DNA of 64,000 nucleotides from Paracoccus denitrificans (GTDB lineage: Bacteria > Pseudomonadota > Alphaproteobacteria > Rhodobacterales > Rhodobacteraceae): positions 178,049-242,048 of the forward strand of contig NZ_FNEA01000005.1 in NCBI RefSeq assembly GCF_900100045.1, read 5' to 3'. A program made the translations under genes and the position numbers. Of the stretch, positions 18,032 to 26,480 are shown one piece after another. The notes beneath the pieces were generated by a model that did no database searches, had not been told where the DNA came from, and worked only from the letters and a program-made list of their open reading frames with translations. Within the stretch, counting starts at the first letter, position 1; each line of letters starts with the position of its first letter.

Positions 18032-19144
18032 TCAGCGCTTGTAGCTCGGTTTGTGGAAGGGAAGCGGAGTAATCGTCACCGGAATGCGCTTGCCGCGCAA
18101 CTCGGCCCAGAGCGTCGCACCGGGCGCAAGCCCCGCGGGCAGGACCGCCATGGCGACAGGTCCGCCGACCGAGGGGCCGAAGCCGCCCGAGCAGACCTTG
18201 CCCAGACCCGCGCCGCCCTCGGCCGCGTCGAAGATCCCGACCCCCTCGCGAATCGGGGCGCGGCCCTCGGGGCGCAGGCCCATCCGGCTGCGCGCAGGAC
18301 CTGCGGCCAACTCGTCCAGGATGACGTCGGCGCCGGGAAAACCGCCCTCGCGTGCGCCGCCGGTACGGCGGACCTTGGGGATCGACCAGCCCAGCCCGGC
18401 CTCGCCCGGCAGGGTGCGGGCGTCCATGTCATGGCCGTAAAGCGGCATCCCCGCCTCCAGCCGCAGGCTGTCGCGGGCGCCCAGCCCGATGGGGGCGACC
18501 TCGGGCTCGGCCAGCAGCGCCTCGGCGAAGGCGACCACCCGATCCTCGGGCACGGAAATCTCGAATCCGTCCTCGCCGGTATAGCCCGAGCGGCTGACCC
18601 AAAGCGTCACGCCCTGCCAGTCGAACTCGGCCACGTCCATGAATTTCATCGCCTGCGCGCCGGGAACCAGCCGCGCCAGCACCGCCTCGGCCTCGGGACC
18701 CTGCAGCGCCAGAAGACCGCGATCCGTCACCGGCTCGACCAAGATGCCCTGCGCCTCCAGCTGGCGCAGATGGGCGATGTCCTGCTCGGCGCAGGCGGCG
18801 TTCACCACCAGAAGCAGGTGGTCGCCCTTGTTGGCGATCATCAGGTCGTCGAGAATGCCGCCCTCGGCATTGGTGAACAGCCCGTAGCGTTGCCGCCCCT
18901 CGGCCAGCCCGGTGATATCGGCGGGCACCAGCCCCTCCAGCGCCTCGGCCGCACCCGGGCCGCGCAGGATCACCTGGCCCATGTGGCTGACATCGAACAG
19001 CCCGGCATGGCTGCGGGTATGCAGGTGCTCGTTCAGCACGCCCATCGGATATTGCACCGGCATCTCCCAGCCGGCAAAGGGCACCATCTTCGCGCCGCGC
19101 GCGAGGTGCAGGTCATATAGCGTCGTGCGCCGAAACTCGGCCAT
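18032..19144 (-). CDS. gcvT: Aminomethyltransferase, glycine cleavage T protein
   Basis: A 370-residue folate enzyme that takes the aminomethyl group from GcvH, releases ammonia and makes methylene-tetrahydrofolate. It shows TTLYDLHLARGAKMVPFAGWEMPVQY, LFDVSHMGQV and SRSGYTGEDGFEI, the folate-binding features. I chose ATG 19144 (MAEFRRTTLY) because an AAGGGGG Shine-Dalgarno lies 6 bases upstream; the ATG at 19150 would abut it. It is the first gene of the operon and follows a tandem glycine riboswitch. Confidence 0.95.
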   Translation of the reverse strand: MAEFRRTTLYDLHLARGAKMVPFAGWEMPVQYPMGVLNEHLHTRSHAGLFDVSHMGQVILRGPGAAEALEGLVPADITGLAEGRQRYGLFTNAEGGILDDLMIANKGDHLLLVVNAACAEQDIAHLRQLEAQGILVEPVTDRGLLALQGPEAEAVLARLVPGAQAMKFMDVAEFDWQGVTLWVSRSGYTGEDGFEISVPEDRVVAFAEALLAEPEVAPIGLGARDSLRLEAGMPLYGHDMDARTLPGEAGLGWSIPKVRRTGGAREGGFPGADVILDELAAGPARSRMGLRPEGRAPIREGVGIFDAAEGGAGLGKVCSGGFGPSVGGPVAMAVLPAGLAPGATLWAELRGKRIPVTITPLPFHKPSYKR

Positions 19145-19189
19145 GGGCATCCCCCTTGTCTGCGGACGGACCAATCCCGGCCGCTGCGA

Positions 19190-19366
19190 TGCCCCCTCTG
19201 TCCCTACCCCGAAACGGGGGCGCCTGAGATCGTTATCCCTTCGGCGGGCGGCGCAAGCCGCCTCTCTCCAGAGCGTTCGGCGGAAAACGGTCCCTTTGCC
19301 TGAGAGATTCCCGGGGCGGTTGCTCCTTCGGCCCTGGCTTGCGCCAATGTCTCCCGATTTCCGACC
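19190..19366 (-). promoter_or_regulatory. Tandem glycine riboswitch upstream of gcvT
   Basis: Read on the minus strand, the first aptamer (about 19288-19360) has GGGAGACATTGGCGC, then GCCGAAGGAGCAA and CTCTCAGGCAAAGGGACCG. The second (about 19190-19282) has CTCTGGAGAG, a GCGGC/GCCGC hairpin, CGCCGAAGGGATAACG and ATCTCAGGCG, ending in GGGACAGAGG. These are the conserved blocks of both glycine aptamers. In this class glycine binding normally turns on gcv expression, so excess glycine is cleaved. Confidence 0.93.
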
Positions 19367-19369
19367 TTT

Positions 19370-19398
19370 GTCGTAGCCGGGCGGCGGCGTTCTGGCAA
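19370..19398 (-). promoter_or_regulatory. Putative sigma-70 promoter of gcvTHP
   Basis: On the minus strand TTGCCA, a 17-base spacer and TACGAC lie immediately upstream of the first aptamer, so transcription would start at the riboswitch 5' end. The call rests on position and spacing only. Confidence 0.4.
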
Positions 19399-19420
19399 GG
19401 GCCTTCTGCCGCCCGGATTT

Positions 19421-20203
19421 TCAAACCGAGACGTTCAGCGCGCCCCCGTCCAGCAGGATATTCTGCCCGACCATGAACCGCGCCTGCTGGCTGCACAGGA
19501 AGGCGCAGGCGGCGCCGAAATCCTCGGGGCGGCCATAGCTGCGGGTCGGGATCGTCGCCTCGCGGCGCCGGCGGGCTTCGTCCAGGCCGATGCCCTCGGC
19601 CTTGGCCACCCCCGAATCGAGGCTCACGGCGCGGTCGGTGGCATGGATGCCGGGCAAGAGGTTGTTCACCACCACGCCATGCGGCGCCACCTGCCGCGAC
19701 ATGCCGGCGACAAAGCCGGTCAACCCGGCGCGCGCGGTGTTCGACAGGCCCAGCACCGCAATGGGCGAGCGCACGGATTGCGAGGTGATGTTGACCACCC
19801 TGCCCCAGCCGCGTTCCATCATGCCGGGCACCAGCGCCTGCATCAGCGCGATGGCGGTCAGCATGTTGGCGTCGATGGCCTTGATGAAATCCTCGCGCGA
19901 CCAGTCGGTCCAGGTGCCGGGCGGCGGGCCGCCGGCATTGTTGACCAGGATGTCGGCCTGGCCGCCCAACGCCTCCAGCACAGCAGCGCGGCCTTCCCCG
20001 GTGGTGATGTCGGCGGCGACCGGCGTAACCGCCACCCCGTGCCGTGCCGCGATCTCCTGCGCCGTGGCCTCCAGCGCCTCGGCGCCGCGGGCGTTGACCA
20101 CCAGATCGACCCCCGCCTCGGCCAGCGCCTCGGCGCAGGCGCGGCCCAGCCCCTTCGACGCGGCGCAGACAAGACCCTTCTTGCCCCTGATCCCCAGATC
20201 CAT
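19421..20203 (-). CDS. SDR-like oxidoreductase lacking the YxxxK catalytic pair
   Basis: A 260-residue Rossmann-fold protein of the short-chain dehydrogenase group, with LVCAASKGLGRACAEALAEAG and DILVNNAGGP. The catalytic Tyr-x-x-x-Lys is replaced: in LGLSNTARAGLTGF the aligned residues are Ser154 and Arg158, and the glycine motif is ASKGLG instead of TGxxxGxG. This pattern is known in a 3-oxoacyl-ACP-reductase-like SDR subgroup with a degenerate active site, so the substrate and even redox activity are open. GGAGGG precedes the ATG at 20203. It ends close to the gcv promoter and follows the small secreted-protein gene by 58 bases. Confidence 0.8.
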   Translation of the reverse strand: MDLGIRGKKGLVCAASKGLGRACAEALAEAGVDLVVNARGAEALEATAQEIAARHGVAVTPVAADITTGEGRAAVLEALGGQADILVNNAGGPPPGTWTDWSREDFIKAIDANMLTAIALMQALVPGMMERGWGRVVNITSQSVRSPIAVLGLSNTARAGLTGFVAGMSRQVAPHGVVVNNLLPGIHATDRAVSLDSGVAKAEGIGLDEARRRREATIPTRSYGRPEDFGAACAFLCSQQARFMVGQNILLDGGALNVSV

Positions 20204-20261
20204 GGCTTCCCTCCTGTTCAGCTTGCCGCCAAGGAAGCGCGGGGCGCGCGGATTGTCCAGT

Positions 20262-20600
20262 TCAGAAGCAGAGGATCTCGGCCTCGGCCTCGGCGCGGCG
20301 GAAATTGGCGACGATGTCGTTGACAGCGATGCCCTGACGGAAAATGCCCGCCCGCTCGCCGGCGGTCTGGCGCATGGCCAGCACCGTCTCGGCCTTGACG
20401 TAATCGTCATAGGACAGGATCTCGGCGATCTGGTCGATGGCGCAGCTGCACCGCTCCAGCATCTCGCGGGTCTGGCCGTTCGTCGCCATGCAGACGAAGA
20501 CGTAATCGGCCCGCGCATTGGTCGGATAGTCGTTTATCGCCTGAGCCCCGGCCATGCCGGCCGAAAGCACGAGCGCCGCCGTCAGGGTTGCCCGGATCAT
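20262..20600 (-). CDS. Small secreted protein of unknown function
   Basis: 112 residues with a clear Sec signal (MIRATLTAALVLSAGMAGAQ, cleavage likely after AGA or AQA). The mature part has CMATNG, then CSCAIDQIAEILSYDDYV and a C-terminal ...EILCF, giving four cysteines that could form two periplasmic disulfides. I do not recognise a family. It overlaps the preceding 204-residue gene by 4 bases (ATGA), so the two are translationally coupled. Position after the kinase/FIST/regulator genes suggests a link to the same quinoprotein or C1 physiology, but this is inference. Confidence 0.7.
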   Translation of the reverse strand: MIRATLTAALVLSAGMAGAQAINDYPTNARADYVFVCMATNGQTREMLERCSCAIDQIAEILSYDDYVKAETVLAMRQTAGERAGIFRQGIAVNDIVANFRRAEAEAEILCF

Positions 20601-21211
20601 TTCAACACCATTTCGCTGTGATAGGCCGGCCGTCCGCCCGAAAGCGGGCCGGTTTCGGCCAGCATCCGGCGGATCGGCCGCCCCGGATCGTCCAGGGTGA
20701 AGCGCAGTTCCAGCGTGTCGAAGCCGGCCATGCGCCCGCGATTCTCGTCCTGCGCAAAGGGCACGAAGACGGCGACGGTCGCCTCGCCCTCATGCCGAAT
20801 CTCGCCGCTGCGGAACAGCGCATCCTTCAGCCGGTTGCGGATATAGAACGGGCTGCCCCCGGTCAACGCCGCCATGTCCCGCGCGGTGGTTTCCAGAAAG
20901 AAGGTCAGCGCCGGATCGCCGCCCGAGACCGGAAACGGGCCGATCTTGCGTGTGGTCCGAGGGGTCTTTTCGGTCAGCTCCAGCGCCGGCTGGCCGTGCG
21001 GGGCATCGGTGGCCGCGCCCAGCGAAACGGTGCCCTCGCCCAGCGGCGCAAAGCCTTCGGCCTGGGGGCCGGTCTGGTGCAGCATCCAGACCAGCGGTCC
21101 CTGCGACAGATCCCATGGCCCGCGCTGGGCAAAGACCAGATCGCCCGCCTCGCCCGCCCAAAGCGGGCCGGCCAGCAATCCGATCAGCGCAAGGCCACGC
21201 AAGATTCTCAT
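20597..21211 (-). CDS. Secreted protein of unknown function
   Basis: 204 residues beginning MRILRGLALIGLLAGPLWAG, a Sec signal peptide cleaved near WAG. The mature protein is beta-rich with repeated phrases such as RKIGPFPVSGGDPALTFFLE and FDTLELRFTLDDPGRPIRRM, and has no cysteine. I recognise no catalytic motif. GGAGGAAGG stands before ATG 21211, so I reject the longer upstream start. It lies 83 bases after the hybrid kinase gene on the same strand and is coupled to the following 112-residue secreted protein. A periplasmic lipid- or ligand-binding role is possible but not shown. Confidence 0.7.
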   Translation of the reverse strand: MRILRGLALIGLLAGPLWAGEAGDLVFAQRGPWDLSQGPLVWMLHQTGPQAEGFAPLGEGTVSLGAATDAPHGQPALELTEKTPRTTRKIGPFPVSGGDPALTFFLETTARDMAALTGGSPFYIRNRLKDALFRSGEIRHEGEATVAVFVPFAQDENRGRMAGFDTLELRFTLDDPGRPIRRMLAETGPLSGGRPAYHSEMVLK

Positions 21212-21294
21212 CCCGGTCCTTCCTCCCTGTTTGCGACCCTGCCCCCGCAAGGGCCACGGCGAAAGCCCGCCGCCGGCTGTTTCGTGCTTTGGTC

Positions 21295-22620
21295 TTAGGC
21301 CAGCATCTGCTGCAGCATGGCCTGCAAGTCCTCGGGGCGCACCGGCTTTTCCAGCACAGGCACGCCCATCTTCTGGCAGGCGCCGCCCAGTTCCGGCGCG
21401 CGCCGGGCCGAGACCACGATGGCCGGCACCGCCTGCCCCGCCGCCTTGCGCAGCGCCTCGATGGCCTGCAGGCCGGTATCGCCGTTGTCGAGGTTATAGT
21501 CGGCGATCACCACGTCCGGCGGCTCGTCGCCCATCTGCGCCAATGCCTCGGCGATGCCGCCCGAGACGCGGGCCACCATGCCCAGCTTGTCCCGCAACAC
21601 CAGTTGCAGGGCGCGGCGCATGGCGTCGTCGTTCTCGACCACCAGCGCCACCCGGCCGCGCAGGTGCGGACCCTGGCCGGCGCCCTCGGGTCGCACGGCC
21701 TCGCCCCCCGGCGCGACCAGCGGCAGGCTGACGCGAAAGACGGTGCCGCGCCCCGGCTCGCTGTCCATGGCGATGGGATGGCCCAGCTTGGCGCAGGCGC
21801 GGCGCACGATGGAAAGGCCCAGCCCCATGCCCGGCGCCCCGCCCTCGCGGCCGATGCGCTGGAACTCGTCGAAGATGCGCGCGCGGTCGGGCGCGGCGAT
21901 GCCGATGCCGGTGTCGTATATCTCCAGCCAGGCCCGTTCGCCGCGTTTGCGCACGCCGACCAGCACACCGCCGCGATCGGTGTATTTGATCGCGTTCGAG
22001 ACGAGGTTCTGCGCGATCCGCCGCAGAAAGGTCGGATCGCTTTCCACCATCGCCGTGGTCGGCGCAAAGCTGAGCCGCAACTCCTTGGCCTCGGCCATGG
22101 GGGCATATTCGATGGCGAGGCGGCGGAACAGCCCGCCCAGATCGACGGGCTTGCGCTGGAACTCGATGCGCTGGCTGTCCAGCCGCGAGATGTCCAGCAC
22201 CGCGTGCATCAACTCCTCGACCGATTCGAACGCGCCCGACAGCCGGTCGGTCAATTCGCGCTGCAACGGGTCGAGCGAGGTGTCCTTCAGCGCCGACAGG
22301 AACAGTTTCGCCGCCGACAGGGGCTGCAGCAGGTCATGGCTCGCCGCGCGCAGGAAGCGGGTCTTGGAGCGGTTCGCCTCTTCGGCCGAGGCGCGGGCGA
22401 CGGCCAGTTCGCGGTTGCGTTCGGAAAGGTCGGCCAGCGCCTGCTCCAGCTCGCGGGTGCGGACCTGCACCTCCTGCTCCAGCGCGACGGCGGCCTGGAA
22501 CATGGACCAGGCCGAACCGCGGCTTTCCTCCAGCCGGTCGATGCGCTCGACCAGCACATCGGCGATGCGCGTCAGCTTTTCGACCCGCCGGGCGGGGGGA
22601 TCGTCGTCGCGCAGGAACAT
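21295..22620 (-). CDS. Soluble hybrid sensor histidine kinase, FlhS-like
   Basis: 441 residues with no membrane segment. Residues about 15-85 form a coiled coil. The H box is FLRAASHDLLQPLSAAK with His95. The ATPase domain has QNLVSNAIKYTDRGG (N box), YDTGIGIA (G1), and GMGLGLSIV (G2). A C-terminal receiver domain (about residues 325-441) has VALVVENDD, the phospho-acceptor region VVIADYNLDNG and the lysine in VLEKPVRPE. This resembles FlhS of Paracoccus denitrificans, which with FlhR controls C1/PQQ-dehydrogenase genes. There is no recognisable sensor domain, so the signal probably comes through a partner, perhaps the FIST protein encoded three bases upstream. Confidence 0.85.
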   Translation of the reverse strand: MFLRDDDPPARRVEKLTRIADVLVERIDRLEESRGSAWSMFQAAVALEQEVQVRTRELEQALADLSERNRELAVARASAEEANRSKTRFLRAASHDLLQPLSAAKLFLSALKDTSLDPLQRELTDRLSGAFESVEELMHAVLDISRLDSQRIEFQRKPVDLGGLFRRLAIEYAPMAEAKELRLSFAPTTAMVESDPTFLRRIAQNLVSNAIKYTDRGGVLVGVRKRGERAWLEIYDTGIGIAAPDRARIFDEFQRIGREGGAPGMGLGLSIVRRACAKLGHPIAMDSEPGRGTVFRVSLPLVAPGGEAVRPEGAGQGPHLRGRVALVVENDDAMRRALQLVLRDKLGMVARVSGGIAEALAQMGDEPPDVVIADYNLDNGDTGLQAIEALRKAAGQAVPAIVVSARRAPELGGACQKMGVPVLEKPVRPEDLQAMLQQMLA

Positions 22621-22623
22621 GGT

Positions 22624-23805
22624 TCAACCCGGCTCGGGCGGCATCAGCGCCATGCCGACGAAGGTCTGGTTCACATGCATGCCGCTGTGCTGCTCGCCAT
22701 AGGTATTGAAGCCTGCGACACGATAGCGTGCCAGCAGTTCGGACATCTGCCCGTCCATGCCGGCGCGTTCCAGCGCCAGCCGCCGCAGCACGCAATCGAA
22801 GCCCAGCACCATCAGCGGCGGGCGCGGCAGCGCGTCCAGAGCCTCGGCAAAGCCGCGCGTCATGTCCATCGCCCGGCCCAGCGTCAGGATGTTGCCGGCC
22901 TCGATCCCCGAAAGAAGCTGCAAGCCGCCCTCGGGCGTGATCGCGCGGATGGCGCGGACGTGGTGGCGCTTGCCGGTGCGCAAAAGCAGCGGGTGGCGGG
23001 CGAATTCCGTCGGCGTCAGCGCCTCGACGGGTATCCCCGCCAGCAGGGCGTATTCCTGCGCCGCCGGCTCGCCGTTCAGCTCCATGATGACGCGGTTGTG
23101 GCGGTCGGCGGCCGTCACCACGGCACGGCGGTCGGTCGGGCTGAAATGCTGGAACGAGACCTCGGCCGCCGCCAGATCGGTCTCGACCAGCAGAAACAGC
23201 GCCGCACCGGGATGCTCCGCACCGTCGACCATCTGGCAGGTCGGGCCGAACCGCATGCCCTCGGCGCTGGAGCCGCCGACGATCGGCAGGCCGGGGATCG
23301 CCGCATCCAGCGTCGCGGTCAGCACGTCCTCCTGGCGGGCCAGCGCATCGGCCAGCAGCACGCCAAAGCTGGAGCGGCGCAGGTCGGGGCGGAAATCGGC
23401 GTGAAAGCGGCGCAGGGTGGACATCCATTCCGACACCGGCACCAGCGCCTGGTCGCGCAGCACGCAGACGCCGACCCGGAAGCTGGCCGAGGGAAATCCC
23501 AGCGCCGTCACCGTCTGCGCGCAATAGCCGCGGGGGCCGATCTCGCCCACCGAGGAACAGCCGACGACGCGGCAGCCCTCGCCCAGCACCTCGCGCAGCG
23601 CAGCGCCCAATGCCGGCAGCCCCTCGGTCGGCATGCCGAACAGCAGCACCAGCGCCGGCCGCAAGGGCGCCATGGCATCGGCGATGCGCCGGGCGGTATC
23701 CGCGCCGGCGGCGGGCACCGAGACGGCGATGGGCGCGGGCGGCAGCACGACCGGCCGCGCCTCGGACCGTGCGCCGGGCCAGGGTTCGGGCAAGGCCGCG
23801 CTCAT
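22624..23805 (-). CDS. FIST-domain signal-transduction protein
   Basis: 393 residues, soluble, with a FIST N-domain (LVLLFGMP, GCRVVGCSSVGEIGPRGY, PIVGGSSAEGMRFG) followed by a FIST C-domain (AAQEYALLAGIPVEAL, RAITPEGGLQLLSGIEAGN, MVLGFDCVLRRLALE, YGEQHSGMHVNQTFVGMAL). FIST domains are thought to sense small ligands for signalling proteins. The gene lies between the response regulator (4-base overlap) and the histidine kinase (3-base gap), so all three should be made together. The protein is a good candidate for the missing sensory input of the kinase. Confidence 0.88.
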   Translation of the reverse strand: MSAALPEPWPGARSEARPVVLPPAPIAVSVPAAGADTARRIADAMAPLRPALVLLFGMPTEGLPALGAALREVLGEGCRVVGCSSVGEIGPRGYCAQTVTALGFPSASFRVGVCVLRDQALVPVSEWMSTLRRFHADFRPDLRRSSFGVLLADALARQEDVLTATLDAAIPGLPIVGGSSAEGMRFGPTCQMVDGAEHPGAALFLLVETDLAAAEVSFQHFSPTDRRAVVTAADRHNRVIMELNGEPAAQEYALLAGIPVEALTPTEFARHPLLLRTGKRHHVRAIRAITPEGGLQLLSGIEAGNILTLGRAMDMTRGFAEALDALPRPPLMVLGFDCVLRRLALERAGMDGQMSELLARYRVAGFNTYGEQHSGMHVNQTFVGMALMPPEPG

Positions 23806-24512
23806 GCCGGTTCGAACAGCCTGACGCTATTGGCCAGAAGCACCGCCTGGGTGCGGCGGCGGGCGTTGATCTTGGACATGATCGCGGTGATGTGGGTCTT
23901 GACCGTCGCCTCGGCGATGGACAGCTCGTAGCTGATCTCCTTGTTCGCCTTGCCCTGGCAGATCAGCCGCAGGATCTTCATCTGCTGCGGCGTCAGCGTG
24001 GCGAAGCGGCGGGCCAGTTCGGCCCGGGCCGCATCCTCTTCGCCGGCATGTTCGGGCTGGTAGCTGTCGGGCGTCACCCGCTCGCCCTCCCACATACGGC
24101 GCAGGCTGTCCACCAGCGCCTCGCGGCCCAGCGACTTGCTGATATATCCCTGTGCCCCGGCCGCCATCGCGGCCGAGATCATGGCGTTCTCCAGGTCGGC
24201 CGAGATCATGGTGATCGGCACGTCCGGGATCTGGCGACGCAACGTCACCAGCCCTTCGGCGCCCCTGGCGTCGGGCAGGTTCAGGTCCAGGATCACCGCA
24301 TCCGGCGCGCCCTGGTTTCGGATCTGCTCTTGCGCGGCGGCAAGGCTGCGGGCGGTGCGCACGTTCCTGAGCCCGAAGCTGATCTTCAGCGTCAGGGCCA
24401 GGGCGTCGCACATCAGCGGATGGTCGTCCACGATCAGGATTTCGCGGACGCGATCGGCGGAAAGCCTTGGCGATGCGACGCGGTCTTGCGACTGCATTTC
24501 GGCTGAGGCCAT
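23802..24512 (-). CDS. LuxR-family response regulator, FlhR-like
   Basis: About 236 residues. The N-terminal receiver has ILIVDDHPLMCDAL, the phospho-acceptor Asp76 in VILDLNLPD, and KSLGREALVDSL. The C-terminal LuxR helix-turn-helix reads LTPQQMKILRLICQGKANKEIS...EATVKTHITAIMSKI. I chose ATG 24512 (MASAEMQSQD) because GGGAGGAG lies just upstream. By similarity to FlhR of Paracoccus it may activate genes for alcohol, methylamine or formaldehyde oxidation, including the PQQ genes nearby. It is divergent from the ABC transporter genes across 188 bases, so it may also control them. Confidence 0.85.
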   Translation of the reverse strand: MASAEMQSQDRVASPRLSADRVREILIVDDHPLMCDALALTLKISFGLRNVRTARSLAAAQEQIRNQGAPDAVILDLNLPDARGAEGLVTLRRQIPDVPITMISADLENAMISAAMAAGAQGYISKSLGREALVDSLRRMWEGERVTPDSYQPEHAGEEDAARAELARRFATLTPQQMKILRLICQGKANKEISYELSIAEATVKTHITAIMSKINARRRTQAVLLANSVRLFEPA

Positions 24513-24700
24513 CGTTCTCCTCCCAAAGAAACGATAGTGGGCCGGGCGGTGGCGCACCGGCCTCTATGGGTCCATTCTAAGACCCCCGCCCGCCGGCGCA
24601 AGCCCGTTGGACGACGGACCCGGATTGCGGCTACGACTTCGGTTGTATTGGCCGAAAATCGGGCACATGTCACTTTCACCTGGTCCAAGCGGAGGCCACC

Positions 24701-25690
24701 ATGAAAATCAGCCGCAGAATCACCCTGCTGGCCGGAGCCGCGGCACTTGCCGGGCTGGCGCTGCCCGCCCATCCGCAAGGCACGGCCCAGGCCCCCGCGA
24801 TCCGCATCGGCACGCTGGAGAACGGCACCGTCAACTGGGAGATCGAGACGATCCGCAGCCGCGGGTTCGACACCGCGAACGGCTTTCGGCTGGTGCCGAC
24901 GATCCTGGCAGGCAATCCCGCCACCCAGGTCGCCATGCAGGGCGGAGAGGTCGACACCATCGTCTCGGACTGGCTGTGGGTGGCGCAGCAGCGGGCGCGC
25001 GGCACGGGCTTTCGCTTCCTGCCCTATTCGACCGCCGTGGGGGGCGTGATGGTCCCCGCCGGCAGCATCGTGCAGTCGCTGGCCGATCTTCGCGGCAAAA
25101 GGATCGGCATCGCCGGCGGCCCGGTCGATAAAAGCTGGCTGATCCTGCGCGCCTGGTCGCGCGAGAAGCTGGGCGAGGATCTGGCCGATGCGACGCAGCA
25201 GGTCTTCGGCGCCCCGCCGATGATCCTGAACGCCGCCGAGACCGGCGAGGTCGATGCCGCGATCAACTTCTGGCACTTCCAGGCCAGGATGGCGGCGCGC
25301 GGCATGCGCGAGATCATGTCGGTCGAGACGGCGGCCGGCGATCTGGGCCTCGACCCCTCGACGCCGCTTCTGGGCTATGTGCTGCGCGACGACTGGATCG
25401 CGGCCAATCCGGCTCTGGCCGGGGGGTTGGCGCGCGCATCCCGCGCCGCCAAGGAACTGCTGGCCCGCGATGATGCCGCCTGGGAAGAGCTGCGCCCGAT
25501 CATGGAGGCCGCCGACGATGCCGAGTTCCAGGCGCTGAGGGCCGGCTGGCGCGCCGGCATCCCCGCCCCCGGCCCGGTCGATGCGACCAATGCGCAAAGG
25601 ATGTTCGCCACCATGGCCGAGCTTGGCGGCGAGGAACTGACCGGCGGCGTCGCCACACTGCCCGAGGGCCTGTTCTGGTGGCCGGAGTGA
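24701..25690 (+). CDS. ABC transporter substrate-binding protein (nitrate/taurine type)
   Basis: A 329-residue periplasmic binding protein of the SsuA/TauA/THI5-like fold. The signal SRRITLLAGAAALAGLALP has a twin-arginine character and could be Tat-exported. Family features include AIRIGTLENGTVNWEI, the QGGEVDTIVSDWLWVAQ pocket segment and ADLRGKRIGIAGGPVDKSW. The ligand is unknown. It is the first of three genes forming an uptake system, divergent from the FlhR-like regulator and convergent with the PQQ operon. The intergenic stretch 24513-24700 has no repeat or operator I could identify. Confidence 0.85.
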   Translation: MKISRRITLLAGAAALAGLALPAHPQGTAQAPAIRIGTLENGTVNWEIETIRSRGFDTANGFRLVPTILAGNPATQVAMQGGEVDTIVSDWLWVAQQRARGTGFRFLPYSTAVGGVMVPAGSIVQSLADLRGKRIGIAGGPVDKSWLILRAWSREKLGEDLADATQQVFGAPPMILNAAETGEVDAAINFWHFQARMAARGMREIMSVETAAGDLGLDPSTPLLGYVLRDDWIAANPALAGGLARASRAAKELLARDDAAWEELRPIMEAADDAEFQALRAGWRAGIPAPGPVDATNAQRMFATMAELGGEELTGGVATLPEGLFWWPE

Positions 25691-25697
25691 TCCCGTC

Positions 25698-26480
25698 TTG
25701 ACCGAAGCCCCCAAGCCCCCTTCGCTGCGACCCGGCCTGGTGCCGGGGGTGCTGTCGATCCTTGCCATGCTGCTGGTCTGGACGCTGGCCTCGCAACTGA
25801 CCGACCGGCCTCAGACCCTGCCCGCGCCCTGGGAGGTCGCCGCCCGCATCATGCGCCTGGGCGCCAGCGGAGAGTTATGGTTCAACGCCGGCATGACGCT
25901 GTTCCGGGTCGTCGCCAGCTTTGCGCTGGCCATGGCGGCGGGCATGGCGCTGGGGCTGTGGATGGGCCGCAGCCGCGGGGCCGACCAATGGCTGAACCCG
26001 GGCCTCATCATCCTGCTGAACGTGCCGGCGCTGGTAGTGATCGTGCTGTGCTATATCTGGATCGGGCTGAACGAGACCGCCGCCATCCTGGCCGTGGCGC
26101 TGAACAAGATCCCGGTGGTCACGGTGATGATCCGCGAGGGCACGCGGGCGCTGCGCCCCGACCTGGACGACATGGCGCGCGCCTTTCGCATGCGGCCCTG
26201 GGCGCGGCTGCGCCATGTCGTGCTGCCGCAACTGGCGCCGCATGTCGCCGCCTCGGCCCGGGCCGGCATCTCGCTGATCTGGAAGATCGTGCTGGTGGTC
26301 GAGTTCCTGGGCCGCTCGAACGGCGTCGGCTTCAAGATCCACCTGCTGTTTTCCAGTTTCGACGTCGAGGGGGTGCTGGCCTGGGCGCTGGCCTTCGTCG
26401 CGGTCATGCTGGCCATCGACCTCATCCTGCTGCGGCCCTGGGAATCGCGCGCCAACCGCTGGAGGCAGGATGCGGCTTGA
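25698..26480 (+). CDS. ABC transporter permease (SsuC/TauC type)
   Basis: 260 residues with about six membrane helices, starting at a TTG codon (MTEAPKPPSLRPG) seven bases after the binding-protein gene, with GGAG upstream. The cytoplasmic EAA-type loop is DMARAFRMRPWARLRHVVLPQLAPH, which docks the ATPase. It belongs to the BPD_transp_1 permeases of nitrate, sulfonate and pyrimidine-precursor importers. It overlaps the ATPase gene by 11 bases. The substrate cannot be inferred from the sequence. Confidence 0.85.
   Translation: MTEAPKPPSLRPGLVPGVLSILAMLLVWTLASQLTDRPQTLPAPWEVAARIMRLGASGELWFNAGMTLFRVVASFALAMAAGMALGLWMGRSRGADQWLNPGLIILLNVPALVVIVLCYIWIGLNETAAILAVALNKIPVVTVMIREGTRALRPDLDDMARAFRMRPWARLRHVVLPQLAPHVAASARAGISLIWKIVLVVEFLGRSNGVGFKIHLLFSSFDVEGVLAWALAFVAVMLAIDLILLRPWESRANRWRQDAA

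Noticed and set aside
14236..18072. A plus-strand open frame of about 1278 codons across tRNA-Ala, gcvP and gcvH
   Set aside because: It is antisense to gcvP and gcvH and crosses a tRNA and terminators; the composition is that of a shadow frame.
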